Part shown: positions 15,001 to 27,200 of the stretch, piece after piece | How the letters are laid out: the number at the start of each line of letters is the position of its first letter | Position numbering within the stretch: the stretch's first letter is position 1 | NCBI GenBank assembly: GCA_033964015.1 | Contig: CM066913.1 | Coordinates: forward strand, 19,119,854 to 19,183,853 | DNA length: 64,000 nucleotides | Direction: 5' to 3' | Source: Scolanthus callimorphus | Lineage: Eukaryota; Cnidaria; Anthozoa; Actiniaria; Edwardsiidae | Made by a program: the position numbers and the translations under genes | The notes under the pieces: generated by a model | The model's database searches: none | What the model saw: the letters and a program-made list of their open reading frames with translations, nothing else | Told to the model about the DNA's origin: nothing

Positions 15001-18000
15001 AGAAATACAAGGATCAATACGGGATTCGTCAAAACTCAGGATTAATTAGTTATTATTTTGCAGAACTGGTAATAAACAAACACAAAATTCACATCTATGC
15101 AATCACATTATTCAGTAGAAAGAAATTGCTCGATATCGCGTTCAATATCACACCGAGTTACGGTTATACAGTCTATAGCCCTACCTTCGAATTGTTCGCA
15201 TTCATTGTTCAAGTGCCACCGAAAACAACAGGCTTTCGTTCGTGCAGACGGAAAACCCCAATTTAACCAACTTCTCCCGAACGGATTTTCACAAAATTTG
15301 GACACGTATTTCTCACATATGTTCCTGAGAATTTGCTGTGTAAAAATCCCATGTTGCAATTTTTTCAAGGTTAACCGCTAAATTGACCGGACTATGTAGC
15401 GGATGAGAATCACTGAGGTCACCGAGCTAGCCTAAGTCGGTTAGTACTCGTTCACTTGACCAAAAGGACGTCCTATTGTCTGTGAAACAATAGAACGAGG
15501 AACATCACAATATGTATATGCGTCGTTTCACCTCCGTTTGGTCAATGTGAACGAGTGCTAACCGCCTAGGTCACCATGACCGCACATGTATAGGTCCGTT
15601 TGGAAGGGGAGGTATTTTAGCATGCACGATCAATACAGACGGTACAATCCCCGCCAAAATTGTTGTCCCATTTCTCAACGTTTGAACCGTTATTCTTAAA
15701 ATTCGGTTCCTTAGCAAGAGTCTCCCACCAACAAGCTCTTTTCTCTCCCCTTCCCCCCCCCAATCAATGTTGTGCCTGTAGGGATATCATCGGAGTTTTG
15801 TGCGGTGCAGTTGGGATTTCAAAATTGCACAGGGGGAGAGGGGGTAGCGCACTAATGTTGTCCTTTCTTCGGTCGTTCTTGTGAGCATTTTTTAGCGTTT
15901 TACTAATGGAGGGAGTGTGTCAACTAGTTTTGGCGCGGATAGCTTTCCAACCACAACTAAAATCGTCCTCTTCTGCGTGGCGACCTTTCACGAAGCACAC
16001 TAAGTACGTTGGATCGTGAGAATTTTGAGCGGGGAGGTTTAGAAAATGAAAAGGTTTTTAATATAAGATTGATATTTTGGTTCTCCACTTATCCCGGTCT
16101 TTATAAAGCAATAACATAAATTGGAAGCCATCGAATATATTGCTTTTATACCTTAGTCAATCTTTATTGAAAATATTGTTTAGCGGTCACTGACTGAAAG
16201 AGAGCGCTTATGCCCAATTCCGTCGCCCTTTACCCAAAGCAACATTTATTGAATTAGGTCTACACTCGAGGTTTGAAAGGAGATTGGAAATATTCATGAT
16301 ATCCAGGCCTTGTCTACCTTATTGCAGATTTACTGAGCATATGAGCTAGATTTGAGGTTATTACCTTGTAGGCATTGGATCAGAAATTCGGGTCTATTGA
16401 GTTCTGAACTTTTTGATTGTCAAACAGTGAAATCTGCTATAGCCAGAAACTCACTTTTCAAAATACGTTTTTAGAACGTTTGAAGAGTGATTCATTTTTT
16501 TGAAATAAAAAGAAATTATTTCAAATGCAGGCGTCATTGGATTTGGGGGGATTATATTACTTTTAGTAATAGGAAATGATCCACCCAACATGTATCAAAT
16601 TAGGCGCTGAGTAGAATGCTTAAATGTGGGAATCGAAGATTAATCAGCGGCTATTTTTGTGAAAGCTATAAAATAATAACCGATCAACGACGGTTCTCTT
16701 TTGCAGCGTGATAGTATTTCCTTTGAAAATTTCCCCAGCTGTTTGTAGGCAGGGTTTAATTATCAGTTGACTGTATTGAGTTCTACGGTAATCGCTACAT
16801 GACGTGTAGTACAAGAATATTAGCGCAATTCTTTTGGGGAGATTAGGATCCTGTGGAGTATCCTGAGAAATCCGGCTCTGAAGGACCAATTTCTTTCCCA
16901 TTTGTTCCCAGCTGGTTTTCTTTTTGCCCTTTTTTCCCACTACTTTTTCACTTTCTTTCTTTGGCCTACCAGTATGGGTACCTTCGTGAATAGCTTGCAA
17001 CATCGAGGACGGCTAATTGCTCTAAGATATTACAATGTTAGGAAGTCAGGTTTGCAGAAAGATCCGAGGAACGCAGTACAGATTCAATATTCTCTCGAGA
17101 AAGCTACCAAATCGCTAAATGGATTATATGGTTGTAGGCAAAATAAAGATTGTACCATTCATTTCCGTTCAATTGAAAAAAATTGTAGAAATGCTTCCTT
17201 TCATAATGGCCAAAATACTTTGAACTGTCGCAAACAGGACCTTCTATAAACAAAATAAATTAATATACTTTGCTACGAAAACACGAGTAATGAGAGAAGA
17301 GTACTTTCTTATTTCATCGTTTACACAAATGTAGCTTAATCTATTACTAATTGTGACCAATATTCAACAAATTTCAAAAGTCATTCTCGAGAAGGCATTA
17401 TGTCGAATTCAGATTTTTAATATTTGTAAATTCTACAATTAAGTTTACGAATGTCAGTAGTATTGCTTCCCGGAAACTTAGAAGCGCAAACAAAGGTTTC
17501 CCGCCTTTTTTGCTGTACACGCGCTGCTGCAAACCGCCGCTGGCAAATCGGCGGGTGAGATATTATCCGAACTAGAAATTATTCACCTAGACGCTAGAGA
17601 CAGACATTGTATTACAGAAGAGGACAGAAATTTACTTTTTCAATTTCAGGCAATCTTTATGTAACAATAAACCTGCATGCTGTTTCCTGCACATTCATTA
17701 AAATAAGTCTAATATGCCGGGAAATTGTGTAAACTGTTTGAGCACGAAAATCTGCCTTCGAAAAGAAGGGCTAACATAAAGTCATTAATTTGAATACAAA
17801 ACTATCTTTTAGACTGAATGGAAATGATCGAAAAGTGAGATTTTATCGCGTCTTTAAGCACTCACTCATTCCTACGCCTTTGTCGGTCTTATTTTTGAAT
17901 TCAAAAGAAAACTTATCAAGTTTTCTTTTCATAAAGAATTTATCGGTCTTAAATGTTTTTACACTGATACTGATTTTAGGAAAAACAGTTTCTGGCCCCA

Positions 18001-19155
18001 ATGTATATTTTTGAAGCTCATATTTTACCTACAATCGAGTACACCATTGTTTTCAAAACGATATTAACACTTCTTTTTTTTCCTTTTTTCTAATTTCGGA
18101 AAAAAGAGTCGCGCAAGTCGTTATGTTTACTCAGCTGGTTTTATCGTTCGATGACGAACTTCTATGATCTTACAACAAGAAGCAAAGAGAATTTCTTCAA
18201 GATTGATTGCTCTTTCTTTTTCAAACGCATTTAAACACTAGGGACTCCGTAAAAAAGACTAATTAAAAGTAAATTCTTGACTAAACCAAAAATGCAAATT
18301 CGAAAAGCGTGAAGTGATAAAAATAGCAAGGGGAAAATGAACCGATGATATTTTGCGATTAATTAAAACGAAGAATGAACAATTGATAGTTTTATTGATC
18401 CAGACTCACTTTTTAGGTGTAACACGTTAAATCAATTATTCCTCCCTCCTCTTAAGTTTTCTAATCATTTTAAAAAATTCTTCCTTTATAATTCAAAAAC
18501 TCTTGCAAATGGCACATGAAAGCTTTCAGCCTCTTGGATTATGAAACGGAATAGCTTCTTGGCGCACTTCTTCCTCTTTTGTTTAACAGTGAGTGAAGAG
18601 CTTTTGCCAAGAGTGTAGCATTGTTTGGCTACACCTTGCTTTTCAAGGAGATGTACATGAAGATGCAAAGAAACACCGAAAGTATTCACGCACTAGGTAA
18701 CAATTAATAAAATTCTCAAAACCAAGCCGAAAAATGATGAATGCAGTAATTGCGGAGAGTATTCAAATTTCACCCGAAAAAATAACTGCAGCTGAAGTTC
18801 ATAATCGAGAGTTCAAGATTTTGGGTTTATAAGTCAGACTCATTTTGAAACCACTGGGTCTATATTTGAAACGGTGATTGATGCAAATTCTTGACCAAGG
18901 TCACTTGTTTTTAAACCCAAACTTCTTGAGATGTTTCTTAACTATTTTCACCTTAATAGGATCGATCCATGCCAATGTTGGCAAACCATCCGGCGTTTTC
19001 ACCTCTCCAGAGACACTTCTATCGTGTATCTGACTGCTGGACTGGTCAGTTGGGATAGTAAACAAGTACACTTGAAGGTACCACGCCAGTACTACGATCA
19101 CAAATGTAGCGAAAATTGCAACAATACGAAGAGGAACGAACACCATTGTTTTCAT
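71..19155 (-). CDS. P4HTM: Gene A: P4HTM-like transmembrane prolyl 4-hydroxylase (3' end off window)
   Basis: Nine spliced exons on the minus strand, all with GT/AG borders and compatible phases: 19155-18952, 14170-14089, 12988-12789, 12501-12440, 10677-10643, 9603-9420, 3599-3542, 3193-3066 and 161-71 (348 codons). The final exon, with the distal iron His, lies left of base 1. Residues ~7-30 are a signal anchor, so a type II ER-membrane protein with a luminal C-terminus is expected. EF-hand loops lie at ~151-162 and ~190-201, both with canonical acidic positions. The dioxygenase follows, with the metal motif H288-F-D290 inside GHYHCHFDS, then a Cys-rich PCC...CLPCR loop and the EEGGETAFP strand. 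Family members hydroxylate proline or related substrates using 2-oxoglutarate, O2 and Fe(II); the substrate here is unknown. The ATG at codon 4 has a better Kozak context (aca ATG G) than the first, so the start may be 19146. N-x-T sequons occur in exon 6. Confidence 0.88.
195..1027. repeat. Three diverged direct repeats of about 250-540 nt
   Basis: The motif gtgcaagaaatactgagc starts near 206, 740 and 992. Each copy is followed by a segment ending in a ggcaaac...gata sequence (near 640 and 836, and for the third copy near 2668, after an inserted element). These are dispersed repeat copies inside intron 8 of gene A. No coding potential was seen. Confidence 0.6.
1028..2597. mobile_element. Non-autonomous DNA element (copy 1) carrying a satellite
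   Basis: The left end has tagcggagctcc and a perfect GC hairpin at 1040-1060 (nine-base arms, GAA loop). The right end has the inverse ggagctccgctt at 2562-2573. A second copy with the same ends lies at 53941-56470 and a fragment at 8078-8130. Copy 1 splits the third repeat of the 195-1027 family, and the uninterrupted second repeat marks the pre-insertion sequence, with TA at the junction. No transposase is present. Confidence 0.65.
1455..2450. repeat. Satellite of eight ~128-nt units with palindromic CRE pairs
   Basis: Eight units recur near 1475, 1602, 1729, 1857, 1984, 2112, 2239 and 2367. Each carries the palindrome TGACGTCATCGATGACGTCA or a mutated form, a CACGTG E-box about 10 nt upstream (intact in six units), and a conserved block agggataaacctcagacaac. 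I count 13 intact TGACGTCA octamers. The array sits in intron 8 of gene A. Confidence 0.85.
4416..7949. mobile_element. 3.5 kb inverted-repeat element, no transposase seen
   Basis: The left end reads ctctagacatgggcctgaag, followed by a run of about 20 G. The right end is its imperfect inverse, ccccttcaggaccctgtctagag (7927-7949). Cccgttcccgg-type sequence lies just inside both ends (4453-4560 and 7815-7930). The interior holds a ~204-nt tandem array and no long open frame, so it is a non-autonomous or decayed DNA element in intron 6 of gene A. Confidence 0.6.
6060..7290. repeat. Tandem array with ~204-nt period
   Basis: gaaagttataaaatacaaatcc recurs at about 6098, 6302, 6506 and 6709, with nearly identical units. 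More diverged units start near 6925, 7107 and 7258. Short open frames in it are by-products of the repeat. Confidence 0.85.
8078..8130. mobile_element. Fragment of the 1028-2597 element family, inverted
   Basis: taggtatggtgctccgct...ggagctccgctataa is the reverse complement of the left end of the elements at 1028 and 53941, with a shortened hairpin. Confidence 0.6.
9700..9985. mobile_element. MITE-like inverted-repeat element
   Basis: tataccacggaa (9705) is matched by ttccgtggtata (9909). Inside, aagtggtcaaaatgt (9727) pairs with acattttgaccactt (9776). There is no coding capacity. Confidence 0.5.
11267..11350. repeat. (AAT)n plus shared retroelement-like tail
   Basis: An AAT microsatellite is followed by aactttataaagtgtctgtaa...gggataaaatcccatac..tgtggggac. 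The same tail follows a GATA microsatellite at 23174-23253, which suggests the 3' end of a dispersed retroelement with a variable microsatellite tail. Confidence 0.5.
13155..13456. mobile_element. MITE with inverted ends ggcggatccagg
   Basis: gcagtggcggatccagg at 13155 pairs with ccctggatccgcgcctgc at 13435-13452. The interior includes three tandem ggtataccaa units (13222-13250). It lies between exons 2 and 3 of gene A. Confidence 0.55.
14622..15394. mobile_element. DNA element with ~190-nt terminal inverted repeats
   Basis: The left arm starts TAGTCCGGTCAAATTAGC and runs to about 14815. The right arm (about 15205-15394) is its diverged reverse complement, ending ttgaccggacta. Open frames inside the arms mirror each other and are not genes. 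It lies in intron 1 of gene A. Confidence 0.7.
15430..15571. mobile_element. Short MITE next to the 14622 element
   Basis: cctaagtcggttagtactcg...tgaccaaa is matched by tttggtcaatgtgaacgagtgctaaccgcctagg. Arms are about 33 nt and imperfect. Confidence 0.55.
15572..18951. other. Remaining intron 1 of gene A
   Basis: AT-rich sequence with no exon, RNA gene or clear repeat that I can support. Open frames of up to 119 codons on both strands near 16.6-17.2 kb have no family features. Confidence 0.5.
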
Positions 19156-22100
19156 CTGTCGCAGCTTTACTAGAAGTATTCGCTTCCTTGCCGACGAGTT
19201 ATCTAGCTGTGGGAGATGGCTGCACTTGTTTGAATCCTATAAGGCAGTATACTGGAAGTGTATGTCCCTCAGAATTAGAAATTATAATGACATAATTTGG
19301 AGGACTTTGCGAGCGGCGAGTTGGAACAGGTGGTGAGGGGGCAGGGAACTGGGAACGAACCATTGGTGCAAATGCGCATCTCTAAGGTGCCAAAGGAGTA
19401 AACATTTGGTTCTACAATTGATAGAAAATCAAATCTTATTGGGCAAAGCTACGAATTTGTAGATAATAACATTTGCCACAACTTTTTACTGATACTAATG
19501 TTTCCCGAGCTATAAATTGCATCCCGGAGACAAGCCGAATGTCTATTCCCATCATATTCGCACGGATATAGGCCATTAAGTGCAGATATCTATTTCTATA
19601 ATCTGCACAAAAAACTCCAATTTGAAATCAATTTGAAATGTTCCCTTACTACTACATTGTTACTGTTGTTTTAAACGCTTTTGAATGCACCCTTAAAAGA
19701 ATTAAACAAGCACTCATAAAAGTGACCTTACAAGGCTTGAATGAGAAGCCACCGCTCTTTATAACCACGGAGGTATCATAACTCCATGTTATAACTCATA
19801 ATTAATGCTGGTCACCGTGCTTTAGCTAGCTGTGGATTTACCTTAAATGAGTTTTTATGACTGAAAAGGAATTTGGGGTAGTCATATTTCAACTTGCATG
19901 AAGGAAGGTTTAAATTTTAGATTGATTTTTAAAGTAATTTCGGCTCAAAAGGAAATCGATATTGTTTTCGTTGCAAATTGCCAATTCCAAAAATAAATGA
20001 CGCAGCCTACGAATGCACAGATGATTTACATCGCTAGGCCTCCTATTTGAAAATAGCTTTGTGAAAATACGAATCGCGACAGGAAATCGACAATATTTTT
20101 CGGTTCGTTTTGACTAGGACGGCTAGTCTATTTTTATTAAAAATAAGGTCTTTCATGAACAATTTATGATGTTCCCAGAATGACATTTGTCATTGCTAGG
20201 GGAAAAATTAATAACGCATTAAATGATCGATTTTTATTAGAACGTGCCAGACTCTAGTGCTTTTTTTCGAAGATTAGTAAATCGAGGGAAATGAAATTCA
20301 TAGGTTTCAAATTACATAAAAATTAGGTTAAAAAACGTCGTAGTTCTCGAATATTTGTGCCACATGGTCCAATGAGGAAGCCACTTGTAGAGTTGTTGGG
20401 GGATGCACTAGCTGGATCTAGGTGGATAAGGAATAAGCCTTCTCGAAAATTACATAAGCGCAGGTTTCAGACGAGATTTTGGCGTCAAAACTAGCATCCT
20501 AAATGACCCAATTCTTAAGCTTTGGACATTATAATTTGTACTATGCAAACTGTATTTTTACTTTGTTATTGTTTTTGAATAAATAAGAACACAAAGGATA
20601 ACGTATTTTTACGAGTATCATATGGTGTCGCGAAGCAAAAACGCTCGCATGCAATTTACTGATCCCTTAGGCGGCGTAGCATGCCATTTTAAACCTTGGT
20701 TTCTTTTTCCTCTTGATCGCAAAACGAATAGAAGTAATCAGTTAGATTTTAAATTAGAAAGCCATAAAAATAAGCCCCTCAGGAAATATCGAAAACGCGA
20801 GAATCAAAAGGAAATGTTGTTTTCAATTTAATTCGAACCGATGAACAATTATTTTTTCGTATCTCGGCGCGCGCTATCATGCTGGATTTGTGAAATATTG
20901 ACCCCCTCGGCGAAAAAGGGAAATTAAAGCGACAAATTCGTTTGTAATGACCTTATTTTGGCTCATTTTAGCAAACCACATACACTCATTATTTTTTCAC
21001 TGAAACATTTCAGTTATGCAGCGGAAATGATACACCACTAATAAACCCAGAATATTACCAGATGACTTGCAATTTTCGGCGTCGGCGTGTAAAATTAAGA
21101 TACAGAAGGATAAAGGAGAGATGAAGGCCGGGGTATTTTAATTTTGTAGATATTTGTACTATATATAATATCGGTTCTACATTGAAAGGCATTCGTTATT
21201 AAACAAAACCATGGATGGAAATTAGCCAACATGTTTGTAAGGCTCTACGTAATACACGGAAAGTTCTGCGAAAAAAAAATCTACTGAGATGAAACCCGTT
21301 GCTTTGGGATTTCGGGTTTTCTGTCCCGCCAGTCAAATCATCTAAGCCAATCCGGTACTTGCATATTGTCACCTAGTGCAGTCGACTGGCTTTCTGTCGC
21401 GACACAAAAACCCAAGTTGAGTGCACTAGGCCAAATATGGCACGTACCTGATTGGTTGTAAATGGTTTGACTGACGTAACGGACGGAAAAACCCCCAAAA
21501 AACACGATTTGAAACTTTCCAACGTGAAACAACGGTTTTAGATAATAAAAATACAAGAGCAGGATTTCGCCTTTGGTTTACTAAACAAATAAACGCGCGA
21601 CCGTGGCTGTGGATGGATATATCGATTCACTTTACCACGCATCTCAAATCCAGTAGTAAAGATCCGCGTTTGAGAAAGAATACAATCTATACACGTATTA
21701 AATTCGACCATACGAATAAAATAAGGTAAGAAAACCCCTAGAGAAAGCAAGCCAAGAGAAAAAATCTGGTACTGTGGATTTACATATTAACTAGCACTAG
21801 AACATAGAGTGGAAGGTTTCGACATTGATATGAGCAAATCCGATGGGTTTTTGATAGAGAGGAATTTGATACAGATCAGAAGGAGAATACCGTTTCTTTA
21901 CAGAACTCAATGCCCATAGGAAAGTGAAAGATTCAGCGATTGATAAAGACAAGCCGAACCTTAGAGTTCCCCGCTGTTTGCTTTTAGTGTAGTGACGATG
22001 GAAACAGCAAGAGAAGATAGTAGCTAGACGTAACAGCGGAAACGATAAGGCTCAATCGTCAATATCTAGTTGAACGGTGTAAAATATTTGTATTTTAAAG

Positions 22101-22494
22101 TACTTTTGGTTCACAAAATTCCCGCCACTGCAGGACGCGAGAGGCGCCACAGGAAACCCGTATCATAATTTTACTATATTTTTTGTTTTCCGCGAGAAAA
22201 TTCAAGGGGATTAGGTAAGTGTGGCATTTGCAAACTACGGATTTCTATTGTTAGCTGGAAATAAAAAGGTGGCAGATTCATGAATTTCTTCACTAAACAT
22301 CGTCACAAAGTCATTACGGTCTCTCTGACCGCAAGGTACACAATAAAAAACACAAACACAAACAAAAATAATGAAATAAAATAAAACAAATAAGATCTTT
22401 TTAATATTTTCAATGCAGAATCGAACCAGCTTGTGAGAAGACGATAGGCAACACCCACAAATGCATGAAAGTACTTGCGAAGCACAAATTTTCT

Positions 22495-22675
22495 AGTTCG
22501 TTTTTGAATTTGTCAAGAGTCTTAGTTCTAGTTTTTCTCAGTTCTATTGGAAGTATGTTATAGAACTGCTCCAGTATATTTGAATGCCCTCTTCATATAG
22601 TTGGTACGCGGTTTTTGCTAAGGCCAGTGTTTTTTCTTGATCCCGCAAATCGTACGGGGCGAGATTGTTTAGCGA
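22495..22675 (-). mobile_element. LINE reverse transcriptase C-terminal fragment
   Basis: Minus-strand reading gives a fragment like the tail of cnidarian LINE reverse transcriptases: YDLRDQEKTLAL, then in another frame PRTNYMKRAFKYTGAVLYN, followed by LPIELRKTRTKTLDKFKNEL. The xxLPxExR...FKxxL pattern is typical of the extreme C-terminus. A frameshift in the middle and absence of the catalytic domain mark it as dead. Confidence 0.65.
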
Positions 22676-23173
22676 CTTTCTGTTTTGCCCTTTTGACGGA
22701 AAATCTGGCGGTGTTTCCGATTTTGTCCGCTGCTGTAGGTCTTTCCAACCAACTCGCAACGTATTTGCCATTCGGCAAGGCCGAGCTAACCCTGAAAAAA
22801 GTTACGATACGAAAGCAGAGAACATGGTATACAACGAAGCGAAAAGTGGCCCACGAGACCAAGTGAATAATAATAAATAAAGATCACGAGATGGCGAGTA
22901 AAGCTTTTAGTCCATTTAGTGATCAAATGAGGCAACGATTAACTCTTCGTAAGCTTCTTAGGCCTTCGGGAGAAAACAGAGAGTAAAAATACAATTAAAT
23001 TACGTTTGACAGCTAAATTTGGAACTTGAATGATTTCTCATTAGAGACGCCTGAAAATACAACGGATACAAAAACTTGAACTATCATCCTCGCCTGTTCC
23101 TGGTTTCTGGACGCCGGGCGGCAACCGGAAGTTCGACGTGCTCCTTCTTGGTAAAGTTTGCTCCGTACGCGGG

Positions 23174-23253
23174 CTAGATAGATAGATAGATAACTTTATT
23201 AATGTGTCAGTAACCGTCTAGCGTGGGAGAAATCCCACACTAATATGGGGACA
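23174..23253. repeat. (GATA)n plus shared retroelement-like tail
   Basis: GATA units are followed by aactttattaatgtgtcagtaacc...gggagaaatcccacactaatatggggac, closely matching 11289-11350. Confidence 0.55.
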
Positions 23254-23943
23254 CAACAAAAAAAAAGGAATAAAAGTAGTAGCTAACCTCACAAGCATTT
23301 TAGCGTTTAGGTTCTCGCTTGCCATTGACCATACAACCTGTCCATGGCTATTAAAATATACTCCAACAACATGCATGTGAATTTGCTATAGAGCGAAATA
23401 GAAATTAATGGAAAGTGCTTTGCGCTTTTAAGTCCCTATTGATTATCAGTTGTGAAATCGATGTATTGCTGAAAACAAGTGGGCTGAAATTTGTTATTCT
23501 TTCTGTTCTGAACGAATTAGCCTCGGCTGCGATAAATATTTATTCTTTTTCTTATCATTAAGTAATTAAAATCGAAAAATACGTGGATTCTTGTTTGGCC
23601 CATTGAATATATCTTGTAGGCCATTTCCCGTCTTTCCTTTTTAACAGTTTCGGGGATTCCTTTCACGTGTTTGGTAAACCAGTAAAACTCACTTCTATTG
23701 ACTCTGTTCTGCGTTCCAAGTCACTTCTTATGATCTAGCCAGAATTCAATCTTGCTCAGATGATTTCTAATTCTGGATTTCCGATCCAGAATCACAGCAC
23801 TTTCCCATTTTCCCGTAATATCGCGAAATTATGTCTAACACGAGAACAAGAGTCTGGGCTTCTAGCAGGTGTATTCCATATATGGAAGTGTCTGTGAAAC
23901 ACACCTGGGAGTACTCTCACTAAAATCCCTTTAATTAATAATG

Positions 23944-23949
23944 TTTATT
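23944..23949 (-). terminator. Candidate poly(A) signal of gene B
   Basis: AATAAA on the minus strand (tttatt on plus) about 260 nt downstream of the gene B stop codon. It was chosen by distance only; other AATAAA motifs exist nearby. Confidence 0.25.
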
Positions 23950-24209
23950 TCGTGATGATCTCGCGATTCCAAATGACTTTATGAGCCTATTATTCTGAGT
24001 AAGTTCGACTGCTCTGTCACCTCATTTCTAAATGAAATTAATCGTATCATAGTTTGGAAGGGCGCTGTTTTCTAATGGCACACAGACAGTATCTATAGAA
24101 AAATCTCCTTTATCTTTCCGATTGAACTTCCCTCCAGGACAAGCCGGATAAGGGACATAAATCAGGTTCTAGTCGCACTTCCGCTTTATGGAACAACTTC
24201 CTAGGAAAT

Positions 24210-27200
24210 TTACCCAGCGTCTTCAGTCTTCCTATGAAAAGCCAGCCGATCACGTGATGACCCCATTATGTTAATCCAGTTGTTGGCAATCCACTTCCGG
24301 CCTTTAATGACGTCACATCCGCCATGATAACTCATTTCGTCCAGGGCTCCTATCCATCCTGTGGTCTCGTTTTTATGGTGATTATACCACATGATGGCTG
24401 AACGCTTCTTGGGTTTGATGTAGAGGTTTGCCTTGTAGCAGTGGCGACTTAGATCGCAACGATATTTCGTTATTTCGCGCCATGCCTGGAAGAAATGTTT
24501 TAAATGTTTTATGAAATATAAACCTTATAAAGTTCCTGGGGCCAATTTCTCGAACACCGAGAGTTATCATATCAAGAAAACATGTCGTCTTTCTAAAGAT
24601 ACAGCGGGCTTCCTGTGGTGTCTTTTCTACCTTGTTTCCAGGTTCTTGACCGTGAAAACCACAGCGGAAATGCACATAACATCTTTTCGGAGTGTATTTG
24701 AGTTCTGGTTGAGTTGAAGTATTCAACGTCAATTAAAATAGTGAAAAACTTACTGGGATTCCAATATGGTATGCAGATACTTCCTTATAAGGAAGTTGAA
24801 GAAAGTCGACAATTTTTAAGGGAATTTCTTGATATGAAAGTGTTACGTCACAAATTTGAAAAATTTCGAATTTCAGAACACTATAAATACCCACATAGGA
24901 AATTCTAGACTATTTTAGAAAACGAAAAACTTGCAAATTGCAAAACAAACTCTTCGGGTCTGAGAATTCTGGGGTGTTTCGAGAAACGGACACCCCCAAA
25001 TGAAATAATGTTATCAAGGAGAGGAGGAGGTGTGTGTGTGTGTGGGGGGGGGGGGGGGACGGAGGAAAGTAAAAAGCCAAGAAGACATCGCTTACACAGT
25101 TCAAATGGAGAAAAGCATTTTCGAGGGGATATTGTCAACTACTATATTGTCGCTGATTGTATTCACCCGAGCGAGACGAGAATTGTAGCTTGAGGGTTGG
25201 TGACAAACTGCTAAATTCCAATCTACGACCATCTTTTTCTAGTTTCCAAAACCGTGGCAATCGAACAACATCCCTACTTCACAGCCGCACAGTGTACCAA
25301 CAAAGCAAGAGGCAGTTTGCTTAAAAGAGATTATCATGTAAAGAGATCAACTCTGTAATTACTTTGATCACAAAATGAATAAATATGGCGCGTCATTTTG
25401 TCTAACCACCTGTTCTTTTCTGTCAACTTCACCTGACATTATATAGATCAGTCAACTGCAAGTCAAGATACCATATGTAGCCATCGGGCGTAGTGTTTGT
25501 GAACACGTTCGGGGTCTTTCCGAGAACTTATTACACGGCGAACAAGATTAAGATTAAGTACGTTTACCGCCAATGTCAACAGAATAGAGTTGCAAGCCCG
25601 GGGATAGTCCATATTGATCGCACGGGGAGACTCTAGTCGCGAACGAATATTGTAGATAAAGCGAAACTGTGTGCGCGAAGCCTAATTTTAAACCCCAAAA
25701 TGGCCATTTTCAAACAATTTAACTAAACTGTTTTTATATGACAACGGGACCACGGTGCATTTCAGGATGTGCGCAAAAATACCACCATTACACAGCCTCA
25801 AAATTATCGTGTTTTTTTTCACCTCTGAAATTTTAGCAAGATTCTGAAAATTATTCAATCCAACCAGATGTCAAAAATACCAATTCACAATCCAAATTTG
25901 TTCTTACCTGATAGGTGAAAGGTTGTTTAACAAACCTAGACAATTATTTTGCTTACTTCTTGTGAATTAGACAGCATTTAAGTTCACTAAATCCACCTTA
26001 AAATTGTGCCAGATTTTCAAAAAGATGCCGACTCATTACACTTCGGCGCGACTCTAATAGACCAATTTCGTCAGGGGAATACAACAAAAGAAATCGCATC
26101 GGTATCGATAACAATGAATAATTGATTTCTTTCATACTCCTTTATAGCCTCGTATGCAAAATCGAATTATAACCAGAAATGGACCCTTCTCATGGTTTCA
26201 TTTATTAAAATTGACAAAGGAAAAGAGATCATTATTTTTTTTCCTAACACTGACATGACACCTGAATTTGGAAGACGGCAAATTTCATAATTTTTTATCG
26301 ATTTGAAACTATTAGCACAAAATATTTTAGGTGACAGGTAATACTTTAATTATCTAGAAAACGATGTACGATTCGAGGAGGATTTCACTTTTAAATTTCA
26401 ACGCGCTAAAATGTCGCGCTCCGATTGGCTGGAGGTGGTGACCCGAACATCGAAATTGGACGTTTACACATGCCTGACTCAAACCGCGTGGTATAACACT
26501 TGGTAGAGTTACTTACGCGTGGTAGAGTTACTTTGTTACTTTCAGCTGAAATCTTACCTCCATACTGAATGTTACATTATCAGCAACCGGGAAGGCGGTT
26601 TCACCTCCTTCCTCTACTTCGTTCAGGAAGTACAGCACTGTTATAAATCTACATATGAACAAAGAAAGGATCACTAAACAACGTGTTTAAAATTATTTTC
26701 AAAAATACCTTAATTTTGAAATCGTGTGTCAAGCCCCCTGGAAACATCCGACCGATCTGATGTGAAACGCATTGAATCATCAAATGCTTCTAGTTTATGA
26801 ATCAAACAAATAATATATATTTCTAATTACGGAGGTGCGATGCACGTGCAAACATAACCTCGTTTTCGTGTTTTCGGTACAATTTCTAAAAAAACTAGAG
26901 TTGCAAACCACTACATTCTGCGTGTATATGGTCATTGTTAATTGAACTCTCATCTGACAAACGTATTGCCGAATTGGGACCTTGCATCTATTGAAAAAAT
27001 CAAGGGAAAATTTACAACCAAAAAATGTTGAGCTTATGAATATGTAACAGTAGCTCAAATAAAAAAGATATTGAGGTCAAAATCAGTACTCACCATACGA
27101 TAGTCCAATCTTAAAACATGATTTAAAAATGAAGGTATTTTTGAAAATAATTACCCGCGGGCCACCTTAATAGCCTGCGTAGCGAGCGTTTCCGTGGAGT

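Larger units (their letters stand above)
19156..24209. other. Intergenic region between genes A and B (tandem, both minus)
   Basis: It should hold the gene A promoter and the gene B 3' UTR. I recognise only a LINE fragment (22495-22675) and a GATA microsatellite with retroelement tail (23174-23253). There is no supported gene. No TATA-like or other core promoter element could be assigned. Confidence 0.5.

Noticed and set aside
14630..15381. Several open frames of 60-95 codons with similar peptides on both strands
   Set aside because: They lie in the paired inverted arms of one transposable element.
16644..17249. Overlapping open frames of 119 and 115 codons on opposite strands
   Set aside because: No domain, no splice support and no match to the missing exons of gene A; probably chance.
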